Shown here: piece after piece, positions 8,278 to 17,700 of the stretch
How the letters are laid out: every line of letters starts with the position of its first letter
Numbering within the stretch: the stretch's first letter is position 1
Assembly (NCBI GenBank): GCA_937967375.1
Contig: CALCJF010000103.1
Span: forward strand, 62,001-126,000
Length of the DNA stretch: 64,000 nt
From: an uncultured Leucobacter sp.
GTDB lineage: Bacteria > Actinomycetota > Actinomycetes > Actinomycetales > Microbacteriaceae
Direction of reading: 5' to 3'
The notes under the pieces: model-generated
What the model saw: the letters and a program-made list of their open reading frames with translations, nothing else
Told to the model about the DNA's origin: nothing
The model's database searches: none
Program-made: the position numbers and the translations under genes

Positions 8278-9168
8278 GTGATTGACCAGTCGATGAATCC
8301 GTGGAAGCGTTTCTGGGAGCGTGGCGGGTTCTGGCGCGCGCTTCTGCTCGCCGCCGTCTACTACGGGCTGTACCAGTTGCTGGGCCTGCTCGTGGGTTGG
8401 ATGTTCGGAGATGTCGGAAGCCCGGCGCGCGGCAAAGAAGGCGGCACAATGGATGTGCTGATCGCGACCGCGCTGCCCATCGTGCTGGCCGTCGTGCTGC
8501 TGATGCTCTTCGCCGCATCGTTGGGATGGTTCAAAGAGCTCTTCGGCCCCCAGCCGGTGCGTGGCCGCGGGTGGATGTGGGTGGCTATCGCGATCGTACT
8601 CTCGATCAACATTTCGGCGTTGCTCAGCATCGACTACGGCAAGGCTGGCGGCTCGCTCGTGGCAGCCTGGCTCTTCACCGGACTCTTCATCGGGCTTGCC
8701 GAAGAGATGCTCACCCGCGGGTTTGTTGTCAACCTTATGCGCAAAGCCGGTCGGGGCGAGATTGCGGTGGCAATGGCGTCTGCCGGCATCTTTGCGGCTC
8801 TGCACATGGGTAACCTGTTCACCAGCGATCAGGGCCTCGTCATCACGCTCGAGCAGGTGGTGTACACCTTCTTCTTCGGCCTCTGCATGTACCTCGCGCT
8901 TCGAGTTACCGGCAATCTGATCTGGCCGGTTCTGCTTCATGCGACCACAGATCCGACGCTCTTCTTGCACGGGGGCGATCCGGTCGTGAATCTCTTCGGG
9001 CTGTGGGCGGGCTTCAGCACCTACATCATCATTATTACCGGGGTCGTGCTGCTCATCGTGTTCGTCGTCAGCGAGCACCGCCGTGCCAAGCAGCCTGAGC
9101 TTGAAACGTCCCCGACGCCCCGACACCACGCAGGAAAGCACCTACAGGGGCCCGGAGCCAAGGCTTAA
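8278..9168 (+). CDS. CPBP family intramembrane metalloprotease
   Basis: 296 residues from GTG 8278, which follows CGGAGG with good spacing (ATG 8293 is the alternative). About eight hydrophobic segments. The CPBP/Abi catalytic signatures are present: AEEMLTRGF (EExxxR), ALHMGNL (second-motif His), and LLHATTD (final motif with His). The family is related to Rce1/type II CAAX proteases; bacterial members have varied and often unknown substrates. It stands alone, with a possible terminator 20 nt downstream. Confidence 0.85.
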   Translation: MIDQSMNPWKRFWERGGFWRALLLAAVYYGLYQLLGLLVGWMFGDVGSPARGKEGGTMDVLIATALPIVLAVVLLMLFAASLGWFKELFGPQPVRGRGWMWVAIAIVLSINISALLSIDYGKAGGSLVAAWLFTGLFIGLAEEMLTRGFVVNLMRKAGRGEIAVAMASAGIFAALHMGNLFTSDQGLVITLEQVVYTFFFGLCMYLALRVTGNLIWPVLLHATTDPTLFLHGGDPVVNLFGLWAGFSTYIIIITGVVLLIVFVVSEHRRAKQPELETSPTPRHHAGKHLQGPGAKA

Positions 9169-9186
9169 ACCACCTGAGCGCGCAAA

Positions 9187-9219
9187 AAAGCGCCGCACCC
9201 GGTCGGGCACGACGCTTTC
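9187..9219. terminator. Possible bidirectional terminator
   Basis: AAAGCGCCG (from about 9187) pairs with CGACGCTTT with one mismatch, around a CCGGTCGGG inner stem. It lies between convergent genes, with A- and T-rich flanks that would serve both strands. Confidence 0.4.
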
Positions 9220-9237
9220 GCAACTCGTCGAAACGAA

Positions 9238-9336
9238 TTACTTCTTGTTACGGCGCTGATGACGCGTCTTACGAAGCAGCTTGCGGTGCTTCTTCTTCGA
9301 CATACGCTTACGGCGCTTCTTGATGACTGAACCCAC
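9238..9336 (-). CDS. Small ribosomal protein bS22 (AURKAIP1/COX24 domain)
   Basis: A 32-residue gene starting at GTG 9336 with a GAGGT ribosome-binding site. The product begins (M)GSVIKKRRKRMSKKKHRK and ends RTRHQRRNKK; about 60% of its residues are Lys or Arg. This is nearly identical to the mycobacterial bS22 protein (AURKAIP1/COX24 family), a small subunit protein found in actinobacterial ribosomes. It is too short for most gene finders. It lies convergent to the CPBP gene and downstream of the ArsR-type regulator gene. Confidence 0.92.
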   Translation of the reverse strand: MGSVIKKRRKRMSKKKHRKLLRKTRHQRRNKK

Positions 9337-9399
9337 GGTTACCTCACAAAATCTCAGGGCCGCGCGGTGTGTGGCCCACAAAACACCAATCTTACAACG

Positions 9400-9864
9400 T
9401 TATGCGCGCAAGCGAAAACGCGCGACGAGTTCTTTCACCCGATGCTCTGCGTTTGCCATGGCGCGACCGATGTTCTCGGCCGCACTCGCGAGCTCTTCGG
9501 GCAACACTTCGTCGTCGCCGAGGGGCGCCTCGGGATCGGGCAACAGCTCGCCGTTCGCCGACCGGTACTCGACGGTCACCTCAGTATCGAAGCCCACTGA
9601 GAGAAAAGGGATCACATAGTCTTCGACCATCTCGAGCGGTTCTGGGTCGAGCGTGTAGTAGCGGTGCTGCCCCTCTTCACGCACGGTCACAAGCTCGGCC
9701 TCGCGCAGCACCTTGAGGTGCTTCGACACCGTCGGTTGGCTCAGCTCAAGCTGAGCGACGATCTCTGAGACGCTAATCTCGGCATCCTGCTTATGGCGCT
9801 CAAGGAGCACCTGCAAAATGTCGCGTCGAGTGGCGTCTGAGATCACCCCGAAGATATCTGGCAT
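9400..9864 (-). CDS. ArsR-family winged-helix regulator
   Basis: 154 residues from ATG 9864. The N-terminal winged helix (about residues 1-80) contains ISDATRRDILQVL, the recognition helix SQPTVSKHLKVLREAELV and the wing EGQHRYYTL. No CxC metal site of the ArsR/SmtB type is seen. The C-terminal 70 residues are acidic and lack a recognisable effector domain. It is divergent from trkH, with 168 bp between the starts, so it may control potassium uptake, but no operator stands out. Confidence 0.82.
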   Translation of the reverse strand: MPDIFGVISDATRRDILQVLLERHKQDAEISVSEIVAQLELSQPTVSKHLKVLREAELVTVREEGQHRYYTLDPEPLEMVEDYVIPFLSVGFDTEVTVEYRSANGELLPDPEAPLGDDEVLPEELASAAENIGRAMANAEHRVKELVARFRLRA

Positions 9865-10032
9865 ACCCCTAAGGTTAGTCCAGCAAGCCGCGCCGCGTGG
9901 CCGAAAGTCGCTCCAGCTGCCGCAAGGCTGCCACAAGCGCGCCTCGCGAGGAGTAGCATGACACTTTATGAGCGAGGCAGCATCCTCCGCTCACGGCTTC
10001 GATCGAACTCCCACCCAGAGAGAGAAGAAACA

Positions 10033-11472
10033 GTGAAGGCACGGCCCGCGGCACGGCGCGCTACGGCCTCAAGGTCGCAGAAAACCTGGCTGCACTCTCT
10101 GATTCAGTCGTCGCCCGCACGCTTCGCACTGCTCGTCTTCACTGCGCTGATCCTTGTATGGACTGCGCTGCTTTCGTTGCCAATCGCAACCCGCAGCGGC
10201 GCCATGACCCCGCTTGCCGACTCGCTCTTCACCGCAGTTTCAGCGATCTGTGTCACCGGCCTCAGCACCGTGAACATGGCCGAGCATTGGTCACTCTTCG
10301 GCGATCTCGTCATTCTCACTGGCCTGCAGATCGGCGGCATCGGCGTGCTCACGCTTGCGAGCATTCTCGGCGTCACCGTCACCCGGCGCCTCGGGCTGCG
10401 TCAGCGCCTGCTGGCAGCAAGTGACACGAACCCCGCACGCACCTCGAAGGGATCGAGCGAAAGCCAAGCGGTTGGCCTCGGGGAGATGGGTGGGCTGCTC
10501 GCCGCCGTCGCGATCAGTCTGCTGGTCATCGAAGCGGTGCTCACCATGCTCATTACGCCGCGCCTGGTAGCGGCGGGATACAACATCGGCGAGGCGATCT
10601 GGTACGGCTTCTATCTCGCGGCATCGGCGTTCACCAACACCGGGTTCGTGCCTATGCCAGAGGGCCTACAGCCCTATGCGACCGACACCTACTTACTCGG
10701 GGTGCTCGCGCTCGGCGTGTTTCTCGGCAGCATCGGGTTTCCGGTGATCTTCGCGCTCTACCGTTTCGTCGTCAGCCGCGGCTGGCAGACCCACAAGCGG
10801 TTGGGCCTGCACGCAAAGCTCACACTCACCACGACGATCGCCTTCGTGATTCTCGGGTGGATCGCCATCGGCGCGCTCGAAGCCGACAACCCGGGTACGT
10901 TTGGCCATCAGAACTTCTGGCAGACCCTGATGCAATCGGGGTATATGTCGGTGATGACCCGCTCAGGTGGGCTCGGCATCATCGACCCGAACGAAATGAA
11001 CGGCTCGACCATGCTCGTCATGGACATGCTCATGTTCGTCGGCGGCGGCTCGGCATCAACAGCCGGCGGCATCAAGGTCACCACGATCGCGGTGCTGTTT
11101 CTCGCGGCCTACGCCGAGGCTCGCGGCTACCAGAACGTGCAGGTGTTCGAGCGCAGCATTCCGAACGAGGTCATCAGGCTCGCAGTGTCGATCGTCATCT
11201 GGGGCGCCACCATAGTCGCGGCGGCGACTGTGACCATTTTGCACCTCACGAAGCTGCCGCTCGACGTGGTGCTCTTCGAAGTCATCTCGGCGTTTGGCAC
11301 CTGTGGGCTCTCAACCGGGCTCTCAGAGAGCCTGCCCGACGCCGGAAAGTACGTGCTCGCCGCCACCATGTGGGCGGGTCGCGTCGGAACTGTCACCCTG
11401 GCCGCGGCGATCGCGGCCACCAGCCGCAGGCGCATGTTCACCCTGCCAGAGGAAAGGCCGATCGTTGGTTGA
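10033..11472 (+). CDS. trkH: TrkH-family potassium uptake membrane protein
   Basis: 479 residues from GTG 10033 behind AGAGAAGA; an ATG at 9958 would add 25 residues. Multiple membrane helices with the four half-symmetric pore loops of the Trk/Ktr family are visible, including TAVSAICVTGLSTV (first P-loop), SAFTNTGFVPMP (second), MSVMTRSGGLGI (third) and SAFGTCGLSTGL (fourth). Each carries the filter Gly. GGGSASTAGGIK is the gating-loop region. The protein acts with the cytosolic RCK protein encoded directly downstream, whose TTG start overlaps this stop by 8 nt. Confidence 0.92.
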   Translation: MKARPAARRATASRSQKTWLHSLIQSSPARFALLVFTALILVWTALLSLPIATRSGAMTPLADSLFTAVSAICVTGLSTVNMAEHWSLFGDLVILTGLQIGGIGVLTLASILGVTVTRRLGLRQRLLAASDTNPARTSKGSSESQAVGLGEMGGLLAAVAISLLVIEAVLTMLITPRLVAAGYNIGEAIWYGFYLAASAFTNTGFVPMPEGLQPYATDTYLLGVLALGVFLGSIGFPVIFALYRFVVSRGWQTHKRLGLHAKLTLTTTIAFVILGWIAIGALEADNPGTFGHQNFWQTLMQSGYMSVMTRSGGLGIIDPNEMNGSTMLVMDMLMFVGGGSASTAGGIKVTTIAVLFLAAYAEARGYQNVQVFERSIPNEVIRLAVSIVIWGATIVAAATVTILHLTKLPLDVVLFEVISAFGTCGLSTGLSESLPDAGKYVLAATMWAGRVGTVTLAAAIAATSRRRMFTLPEERPIVG

Positions 11473-12130
11473 TATTCGTAGTGACGCCCCCGTGCTCGTC
11501 ATCGGTCTCGGTCGTTTCGGCGCCGCAACCGCCGGCCAGCTCGATCGACAGGACCGCGAGGTGCTCGTGGTCGATACCGACATGCAGCTGGTACAGAAGT
11601 GGGCAGACCGGGTCACGCACGCGGTGCAGGCCGACGCCCGCTCGATGGAGGCGCTGCGCCAGATCGGCGCCGAACAGTTTCAGATTGCCGTCGTCGCGAC
11701 CGGCGCCTCGATCGAGGCCAGCGTGCTGATCGCGGCGAACCTCGTCGACCTCGGCATTCCGCAGATCTGGGCAAAGGCGATCTCGCAGTCGCACGGCAAG
11801 ATTCTCGAGCGCATCGGCGTGAACCACGTCATCTACCCCGAGCGCGAGGCCGGCGAGCGCGTCGCGCACCTGCTCTCGGGCTCAATGCTCGACTTCATTC
11901 AGTTCGACGACAACTACGTGATCGCAAAGATGTACCCGCCCCGGTCGATTCGCGGCCTCTCGCTCGAAACGAGCGGGGTGCGCACGCGCTACCGCGTGAC
12001 CGTGGTCGGCGTGAAGACCCCCGGGCAGCCGTTCACGCACGCGACGCAGCAGACCGTAGTGTCTCCGCACGACCTAATCATCGTGTCGGGGGCGGCAGAA
12101 GACGTGGAACGCTTCGCCGCAATCGGATAA
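11465..12130 (+). CDS. trkA: TrkA-family potassium channel regulator (RCK)
   Basis: 221 residues from TTG 11465, 7 nt after GAGGAAAGG and overlapping the trkH stop. The RCK_N Rossmann fold is VLVIGLGRFGAATAGQL followed by VLVVDTD, and a C-terminal TrkA_C domain starts near residue 140. The single-RCK size matches KtrA/TrkA-like regulators rather than the double-length E. coli TrkA. It binds NAD(H) or ATP/ADP and gates TrkH. Its last 53 nt overlap, on the opposite strand, the end of the YVTN gene. Confidence 0.9.
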   Translation: MVDIRSDAPVLVIGLGRFGAATAGQLDRQDREVLVVDTDMQLVQKWADRVTHAVQADARSMEALRQIGAEQFQIAVVATGASIEASVLIAANLVDLGIPQIWAKAISQSHGKILERIGVNHVIYPEREAGERVAHLLSGSMLDFIQFDDNYVIAKMYPPRSIRGLSLETSGVRTRYRVTVVGVKTPGQPFTHATQQTVVSPHDLIIVSGAAEDVERFAAIG

Positions 12131-13550
12131 TCGCGATACCAGCGACCATCAGCGCAACACCGAAGGGCAGCCCGGCCCACCGCGCCTCCGATCCGGTTCG
12201 CGCGAGTGACCCGCTTGAGCCGCTGGCTTCTTGACCGCCACCCTGCGGTACGTGCTCTGATCCGTCCCCCGAGTGCGGCGAAGCCCCCGCCGCAGCAACA
12301 ACGATCCGATACTCCTGCTCAACCGACCCGGCGTTGTTCGTCGCCGTGACGACGAATACGTAGGATCCAGCCTCGGTCGGAGTGCCTGAGAGCTCCCCGG
12401 TCACCGTATCGAGCCTGAGGCCAGTCGGCAGCGAGCCGGAGGCCACCGCGAAGGTCGGAGCCGGCTTGCCGGAGGCGGTTACCGTGTGCAGGTAAGCAGT
12501 GCCGACCACCGCATCGGGCGGCGCCGCAGAAGTGATCGTGGGGGCGATATCCGAGACTGAATCGAGAACGGACACGGTGCCCTCGTTGTCGTTGGTGACG
12601 TAGGCCTTGCTGCCGTCGGGCAAGAAGGCGATCCGGTAGGGGCCGTCGCCGACGGCGACCGTGCTGGTCACAGTATCACTCGCGGGGACGACGACCGAGA
12701 CGGAATCGGTGTACAGGTTGCTGACGTAGGCCTTCGACCCGTCAGGTGCGAAAGCCACCCCGACGGGGCCGTCACCGACCGGGAACGTGCCGGTGACGGT
12801 TTCACTCGCGACATCGATTACTGTGACGGCGTCGGCTTCGTAGCACGTGAGGTATGCCTTCGACCCATCAGGGGAGAACGCGACGCCATAGACCTCTGAC
12901 GCTGCCGCGATCGTCGCAGTTACAGTGTTCGAGGCGAGGGAGACCACCGAGAGCGCCCAGCCGCCGGAGCTGAGGTTACCCACGTACGCTTTTGTGCCGT
13001 CAGGAGAAATCGCGATGGTGAACGGCCAGCTGAATCCGGTGATGGTGCCGACGATCGTGGCCGTCGCGGTGTCGACCACCGAGACCGTGGGGTCGTCGAA
13101 GTTCGATACATAGGCGGTGGCACCATCCGGGGTGAATGCGACAGACGTCGGGCCGCTGAACCCCGTGATCGTGCCGACGACGGAGTCGGTCGCCGGGTCG
13201 ATCACGGTCACCGCATCGGCGTAGTAGGCGGGGACGTAGGCTCTGCTGCCGTCAGGGGCGAAGGCAACATCGTACGGGGATTGCGCGACCGGGATCGTGG
13301 CCGTCACAGTGTCGGTTACGGTGTCGATGACCGACACCGTGGAGGATACGTAGTTCGTCACGTAGACTTTCGTGCCATCCGGGGAGGCGGCAACGCCGAT
13401 CGGGTACGCCCCCACTGGGATGGTGCCGATCGCCGAATCTGCTGCAGCGCTGGATGCGACCCCGAAGGTGCCGAGGAGCACCAGCAGCGCGCCGAGCAGC
13501 GCACGCCAACGTGTCGCTCGTTCAGCCACCACCACAACAGATTTCGTCAT
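12078..13550 (-). CDS. YVTN beta-propeller surface protein with LARTG anchor
   Basis: 490 residues from ATG 13550 (GAAAGG upstream). A signal peptide ends near SSAAADSA. Then about seven 40-residue YVTN propeller repeats follow, each with a PDGxKxYV(T/S)N-type turn and an x-V-x-VID strand. Next is an Ig-like He_PIG domain (about 330-410, APTITSAAPPDAVVGTAY...). The C-terminus is LARTGSE, a hydrophobic helix and RLRRSVPR, an LAxTG-type wall anchor. The gene is divergent from a TrmB/LuxR-like regulator with a 26-bp palindrome in between. Its 3' end overlaps trkA tail-to-tail. Probably an adhesin or sensor of the cell wall. Confidence 0.85.
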   Translation of the reverse strand: MTKSVVVVAERATRWRALLGALLVLLGTFGVASSAAADSAIGTIPVGAYPIGVAASPDGTKVYVTNYVSSTVSVIDTVTDTVTATIPVAQSPYDVAFAPDGSRAYVPAYYADAVTVIDPATDSVVGTITGFSGPTSVAFTPDGATAYVSNFDDPTVSVVDTATATIVGTITGFSWPFTIAISPDGTKAYVGNLSSGGWALSVVSLASNTVTATIAAASEVYGVAFSPDGSKAYLTCYEADAVTVIDVASETVTGTFPVGDGPVGVAFAPDGSKAYVSNLYTDSVSVVVPASDTVTSTVAVGDGPYRIAFLPDGSKAYVTNDNEGTVSVLDSVSDIAPTITSAAPPDAVVGTAYLHTVTASGKPAPTFAVASGSLPTGLRLDTVTGELSGTPTEAGSYVFVVTATNNAGSVEQEYRIVVAAAGASPHSGDGSEHVPQGGGQEASGSSGSLARTGSEARWAGLPFGVALMVAGIAIIRLRRSVPRLLPPPTR

Positions 13551-13658
13551 CACACGCACCTTTCTTTCGGCGTTCGCGCAGATGGGCCATCGCCACCTTG
13601 TTTGGGAGCTTCCGTTCGCGACAAGGCCTATCCACGCGGACCGCACACACAAGTGTCC

Positions 13659-13710
13659 TCAAGCGGTCACAGCCTGCGCAAGAGCCGCTTGCGGACATGT
13701 CCGCAAGCGG
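13659..13710. promoter_or_regulatory. 26-bp perfect palindrome, likely operator
   Basis: 13685-13710 is a perfect palindrome (arm CCGCTTGCGGACA, no spacer), ending 13 bp before the regulator's ATG at 13724. A degenerate half site, TCAAGCGG, lies at 13659-13666. The palindrome is in the 173-bp gap between divergent genes, so the downstream regulator probably binds it and controls both itself and the YVTN protein. Confidence 0.65.
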
Positions 13711-13723
13711 GCAGTATGGGCGC

Positions 13724-14683
13724 ATGGATAACCAGATGCTGGATGACGAGGCGCTCCTTGCCGTGGCATACCGTGGCCGCCCGACGACGATCGATGAGCT
13801 CACCACGCTCTCGCACGCCCCAGCGGAAGAAGTCGCCGCGACAGTGGACAGGCTGCTCGCTCGCGGCCGACTCAGCGGCAACCATGACCGCTTTGACTAC
13901 CCGAATCCCGCAGCCTGGGCCGCCGACTCTGTCGCCGAGCGGGCCGCAGAGTTGCGCCACACCACGCATGATCTGCTCGGTGAGATTGAGCAGCTGGTCA
14001 CAGATCTGCCCCGTATGATCGGGCACTGGTCGATCGGTGAGACCTCGGGTGAACCGATGCCCATCGTCATACGGCACGGCCCGCGAGCTGTGGAGGATGT
14101 CTGGTTCGAGCTCGGCCGACGCGATGCCGGAACCTTAGAGGCCGTGCTGCCCGACATCAGCAGGTTTCTCTCAAGCCCTGAGGAGCGGGTGACCCGCTTC
14201 TCGGAGGCGTTTCGCAGCAAGGATGCCGTGCGCGTGATCATCCCGAGGCCCACGTTCGAGGACGCCGCAATGTCACAACTGCTGCTCGCCTTCACGGCGG
14301 CCGGCATGACCTATCGATTCTCGGAGGCGCCGCCGAGCTGGTTCTGGGTCGACGGTGATCAGCTTGCCGTGCCGATCGAGTGGGGAGAGGGCAAACCGAC
14401 AAGCGTGCTGAGCGTGCGCAGCGCCGCCCTCGCGGCCCTGGCCTCCGCCTACTTCGCGACGCTATGGGATGCCGCAGCACCGCCCCAACCCGTTGCAGCA
14501 CCCTGGACGCCACTGCTCACGCTGATGCGAAAAGGGATCACCCTCGAAACCGCATCGCGCACGGTTGGCATCAACCCGCGCACGGGTCGCCGGCGCATCG
14601 CCCAAGCGATGAGCCACTACGGGGTCTCAACACTGTTCGCACTGGGAGTGGCCTGGGCGGCAGACGCAGCGCCAGAGGCCTGA
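13724..14683 (+). CDS. TrmB/LuxR-type transcriptional regulator
   Basis: 319 residues from ATG 13724. The N-terminal 60 residues look like a winged helix (LDDEALLAVAYRGRPTTIDELTTLSHAPAEEV...), followed by a coiled helix. The middle domain, of about 180 residues, resembles the PLD-like sensor of TrmB proteins (VRVIIPRPTFED). A C-terminal LuxR/GerE-like HTH (about 260-310, GITLETASRTVGINPRTGRRRIAQAM) ends the protein. It is divergent from the YVTN surface protein and has a perfect palindrome just before its start. The signal sensed is unknown. Confidence 0.75.
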   Translation: MDNQMLDDEALLAVAYRGRPTTIDELTTLSHAPAEEVAATVDRLLARGRLSGNHDRFDYPNPAAWAADSVAERAAELRHTTHDLLGEIEQLVTDLPRMIGHWSIGETSGEPMPIVIRHGPRAVEDVWFELGRRDAGTLEAVLPDISRFLSSPEERVTRFSEAFRSKDAVRVIIPRPTFEDAAMSQLLLAFTAAGMTYRFSEAPPSWFWVDGDQLAVPIEWGEGKPTSVLSVRSAALAALASAYFATLWDAAAPPQPVAAPWTPLLTLMRKGITLETASRTVGINPRTGRRRIAQAMSHYGVSTLFALGVAWAADAAPEA

Positions 14684-14711
14684 CGTGCTGGGCGCTGACG
14701 GTTCTGCGCCG

Positions 14712-17700
14712 CTAGACCGATGACGCGGCGGCGGCCACCTCGGCGAGCACGCCTGACACCCAGTCAGCCGCTGCCTCGGCCGCTGAGATCGGCCCACCGG
14801 CGTCGTGTCGCCCATACTCCCCGACACGCGAGGCCCCGCGCGCGGCGAGCGCCTCGTCGATCAGCTCACTGCCGCGCGAATACGTTTTCTCGTAGCTGCG
14901 GTCTCCCATGCCGAACATCGCGTAGCGCACGCCATCGAGCCGCGGCCCTGAGGCGCGCAGGGCCTCATAGAACGGTCGCGCCGAGGTCGGCACTTCGCCA
15001 TCGCCATAGGTCGAACAGACGATCAGATGCAGGCGTCCGGGTGTGAGGTCGTCTGGCTCGGTCTCAGTCAGGTCGCGCACCTCGACGTCGGCGGCACCGC
15101 CAGCATCGGTGCCCGCATCGAGCAGCCGGTGCAGTTCGTCGGCAACGAGCTCGGCACCCCCAGATTCAGTACCGAAAAGGATCGTCACCGGCACGGTCGC
15201 GGCGAGCGCAGCACCCGTGGCGATCGCGGGCAACTCGAGTGTCAGGTCTGAGGCGACCTCGAGCATCTCGGCGTGCGAGCGCAGCTTCACGCGCTCGCGG
15301 CCTGGTGCAGCGGTAAGCCGCTCACGAAGGTCGATGCGGCGCCAGCCGTCGAAGTCGACGATCGCCGCGTGGGCGACGAGTTGGCCGATGGCCTGGCCGG
15401 GGCCGGGTGTGGCTGCGGTTGTGGGTGTGTCTGCGGCGTTATCGACCCTGGCGACACCCGACCTCACGTCATCGGCGATCAGCTGGGCGAGACCACGCGC
15501 ATCGGCGCGCTGGTCGGGAATCGTGCCACGCGGACCCCGCCGCAGCCAACCCGCCACGTAGAGCCCGGCCTCGACGCGGCCGTCGGGATGTGCCGCGGCC
15601 TCGACGGGGCTGTCGGCGTTCTGCGCGAACCCGACGGCGGTGATCACGTCGTCGGCACCGATGCGCAGCGGCTCGCCCTCGGCATCGGTGAACGTGACGG
15701 CGGCGACAGCACCGTGACCATCGCGAGCGCCCTGGCGGTCAGCACCGTCGCCTCCGGCTCCACTATCGCCCCCGATCTCGATCACGGTCGGCGTCAGCCC
15801 GAACCACCATTCGATACAGACGCGAACAGTTTCGGCGCGCGCCTCAGAGCCGCTCACGAGCGCCCGCACGGCGTCGATGCGCGCGTCGCGGCCATCGTCT
15901 GGCAGTGCTCCCGCGCCGTGCACCACGTGCTGCACACCCGGCAGTCCCGCTAGCTCGCGCACCATGACGGGGTCAAACTTCGCCGAGGCCGGCAGGCTTC
16001 GGCCCACGAGGTGAATGGTGCGCACGCGACCCGCAAAACCCCCGTGCACTCGGTCGTCGATGTCTGATCCCTCGAGGCCCTCGGCGTCTCTGGCGAGCAG
16101 TCGCGCGATGTCCATGGCAACGTTGCCGTGCCCGATCACGACGACGCGCTCGCCGAGCGGGGCGGCATCGGGCTCATCGGGGTGGCCGTTCAGCAGGCGA
16201 GTGACCGCACCCGCGCCGCGGGCAAGCGCGGCCCCCGGAACCGCGAGCTGCGAGTCACCGTGCATGCCGGTCGCCAGCACCACCACGTCGTATGCGGCAC
16301 GCAACGCTTCGAGCGACACATCGGCACCGAGGCGCACGTTGCCCCGATATTCGACGCCCTCTTCAGCGAACAGGCGATCGAACTGCCTGGCGACCGCCTT
16401 CGTGCCCTGGTGATCTGCGGCGACGCCGTAGCGCACCAGGCCATAGGGGGTGGCGAGCCGATCGATCACCTCGATCGGAGCTGCGGGAAACACCTTGCGC
16501 AGTGCCTGCGCGGTAAAGCATCCCGACGGGCCCGAGCCGACGATGGCGATGCGGGGCGCGGGCGCGGGCGCGGCGAGAGCGGCGGCAACGCCAGAACCTG
16601 CGGCAGCTCCCGGGCCACCCGAAACCCCACCGCCAGCACCACCGACGCCGCCAGCACCACCGACGCCGCCCGCACCACCGCTCTCGCCCGCGAGCACGCG
16701 ATCCCACGCCACGGGCATCTTCGTCATGCCGCGAAACACCCATCCGCCCATCTCGGCGGGATCGCCGTGGACAAAACGCAACCCCTCGAGGCGCTCGAAG
16801 AGCATCGGAAGCGCCACGTCTGCGATCTCTGCGCGCGCGACCCACGCGCCCAGGCAGACGTGCACGCCCTTGCCGAACGCCAGGTGCGGCTTCTGCTCGC
16901 GCCGAATGTCGAACTCGGCTGGGTCGTTCCAAACGGCGGTGTCGCGGTTGGCCGAGAGAATGCAGATGCCGAGGCGAGCGCCAGCCGGCAGCGTCACATC
17001 TCCGAGCACGGCCTCGCGCGTCGTCTGCCGCGAGTACATGCCGATTGGCGCAACCCAGCGAATGGTCTCGTCGAACACCGTGTGCCACAGCGACGCGTCG
17101 GCCCGCACCGTAGAAAGCTGGTCCGGATGCTGCAGCAGCGCGAGGGCTGCGACGCCCAGCGCGTCTCTGGGCTCGTTAAGGCCTCCACCGATCGTCATCT
17201 TCAGGTTCGCGCGAATGCGCTCGACGGGCATCTCATAGTCGGCGATGCGCAGCAGCTGCGAGATCAGCGAGTGGTCGGGGTGCTTCGCGTGCCAGGCGAG
17301 CATCTCGTCGAGCGCCACGTCGACCTCGTTGTACGACTGCTCCCCGAGGCGCCACACCTCTGGATCGTCGGCATAGTTGCCCGTGGCGTCGATCATGGTC
17401 TGCGACCACCGCTGCATGTCTTCTTGCTGCACGTTGTAGAGCCCGCAGATCTGGCGCAGATTCTCTGCCGCATACGGGGCAGCGAAGTCCCAGACGAGGT
17501 CGGAGCCGGGGCCCTTCTCGGTGAGTTCGGCGAGGTAGCGCTCGGCGTTCTGCCGAAAGATGTCGGTCCAGACCCGTTTCACCACACCCGGTCGCAGCGC
17601 CGGCTGCCATGCCTTGCGCTCGACGTAGTGCTCGGGGTCATCGCGGCGCAACATCGAGTGTCCCATTGCCCGAATCTGCAGCGACCCCTGCTCGTTCGCC

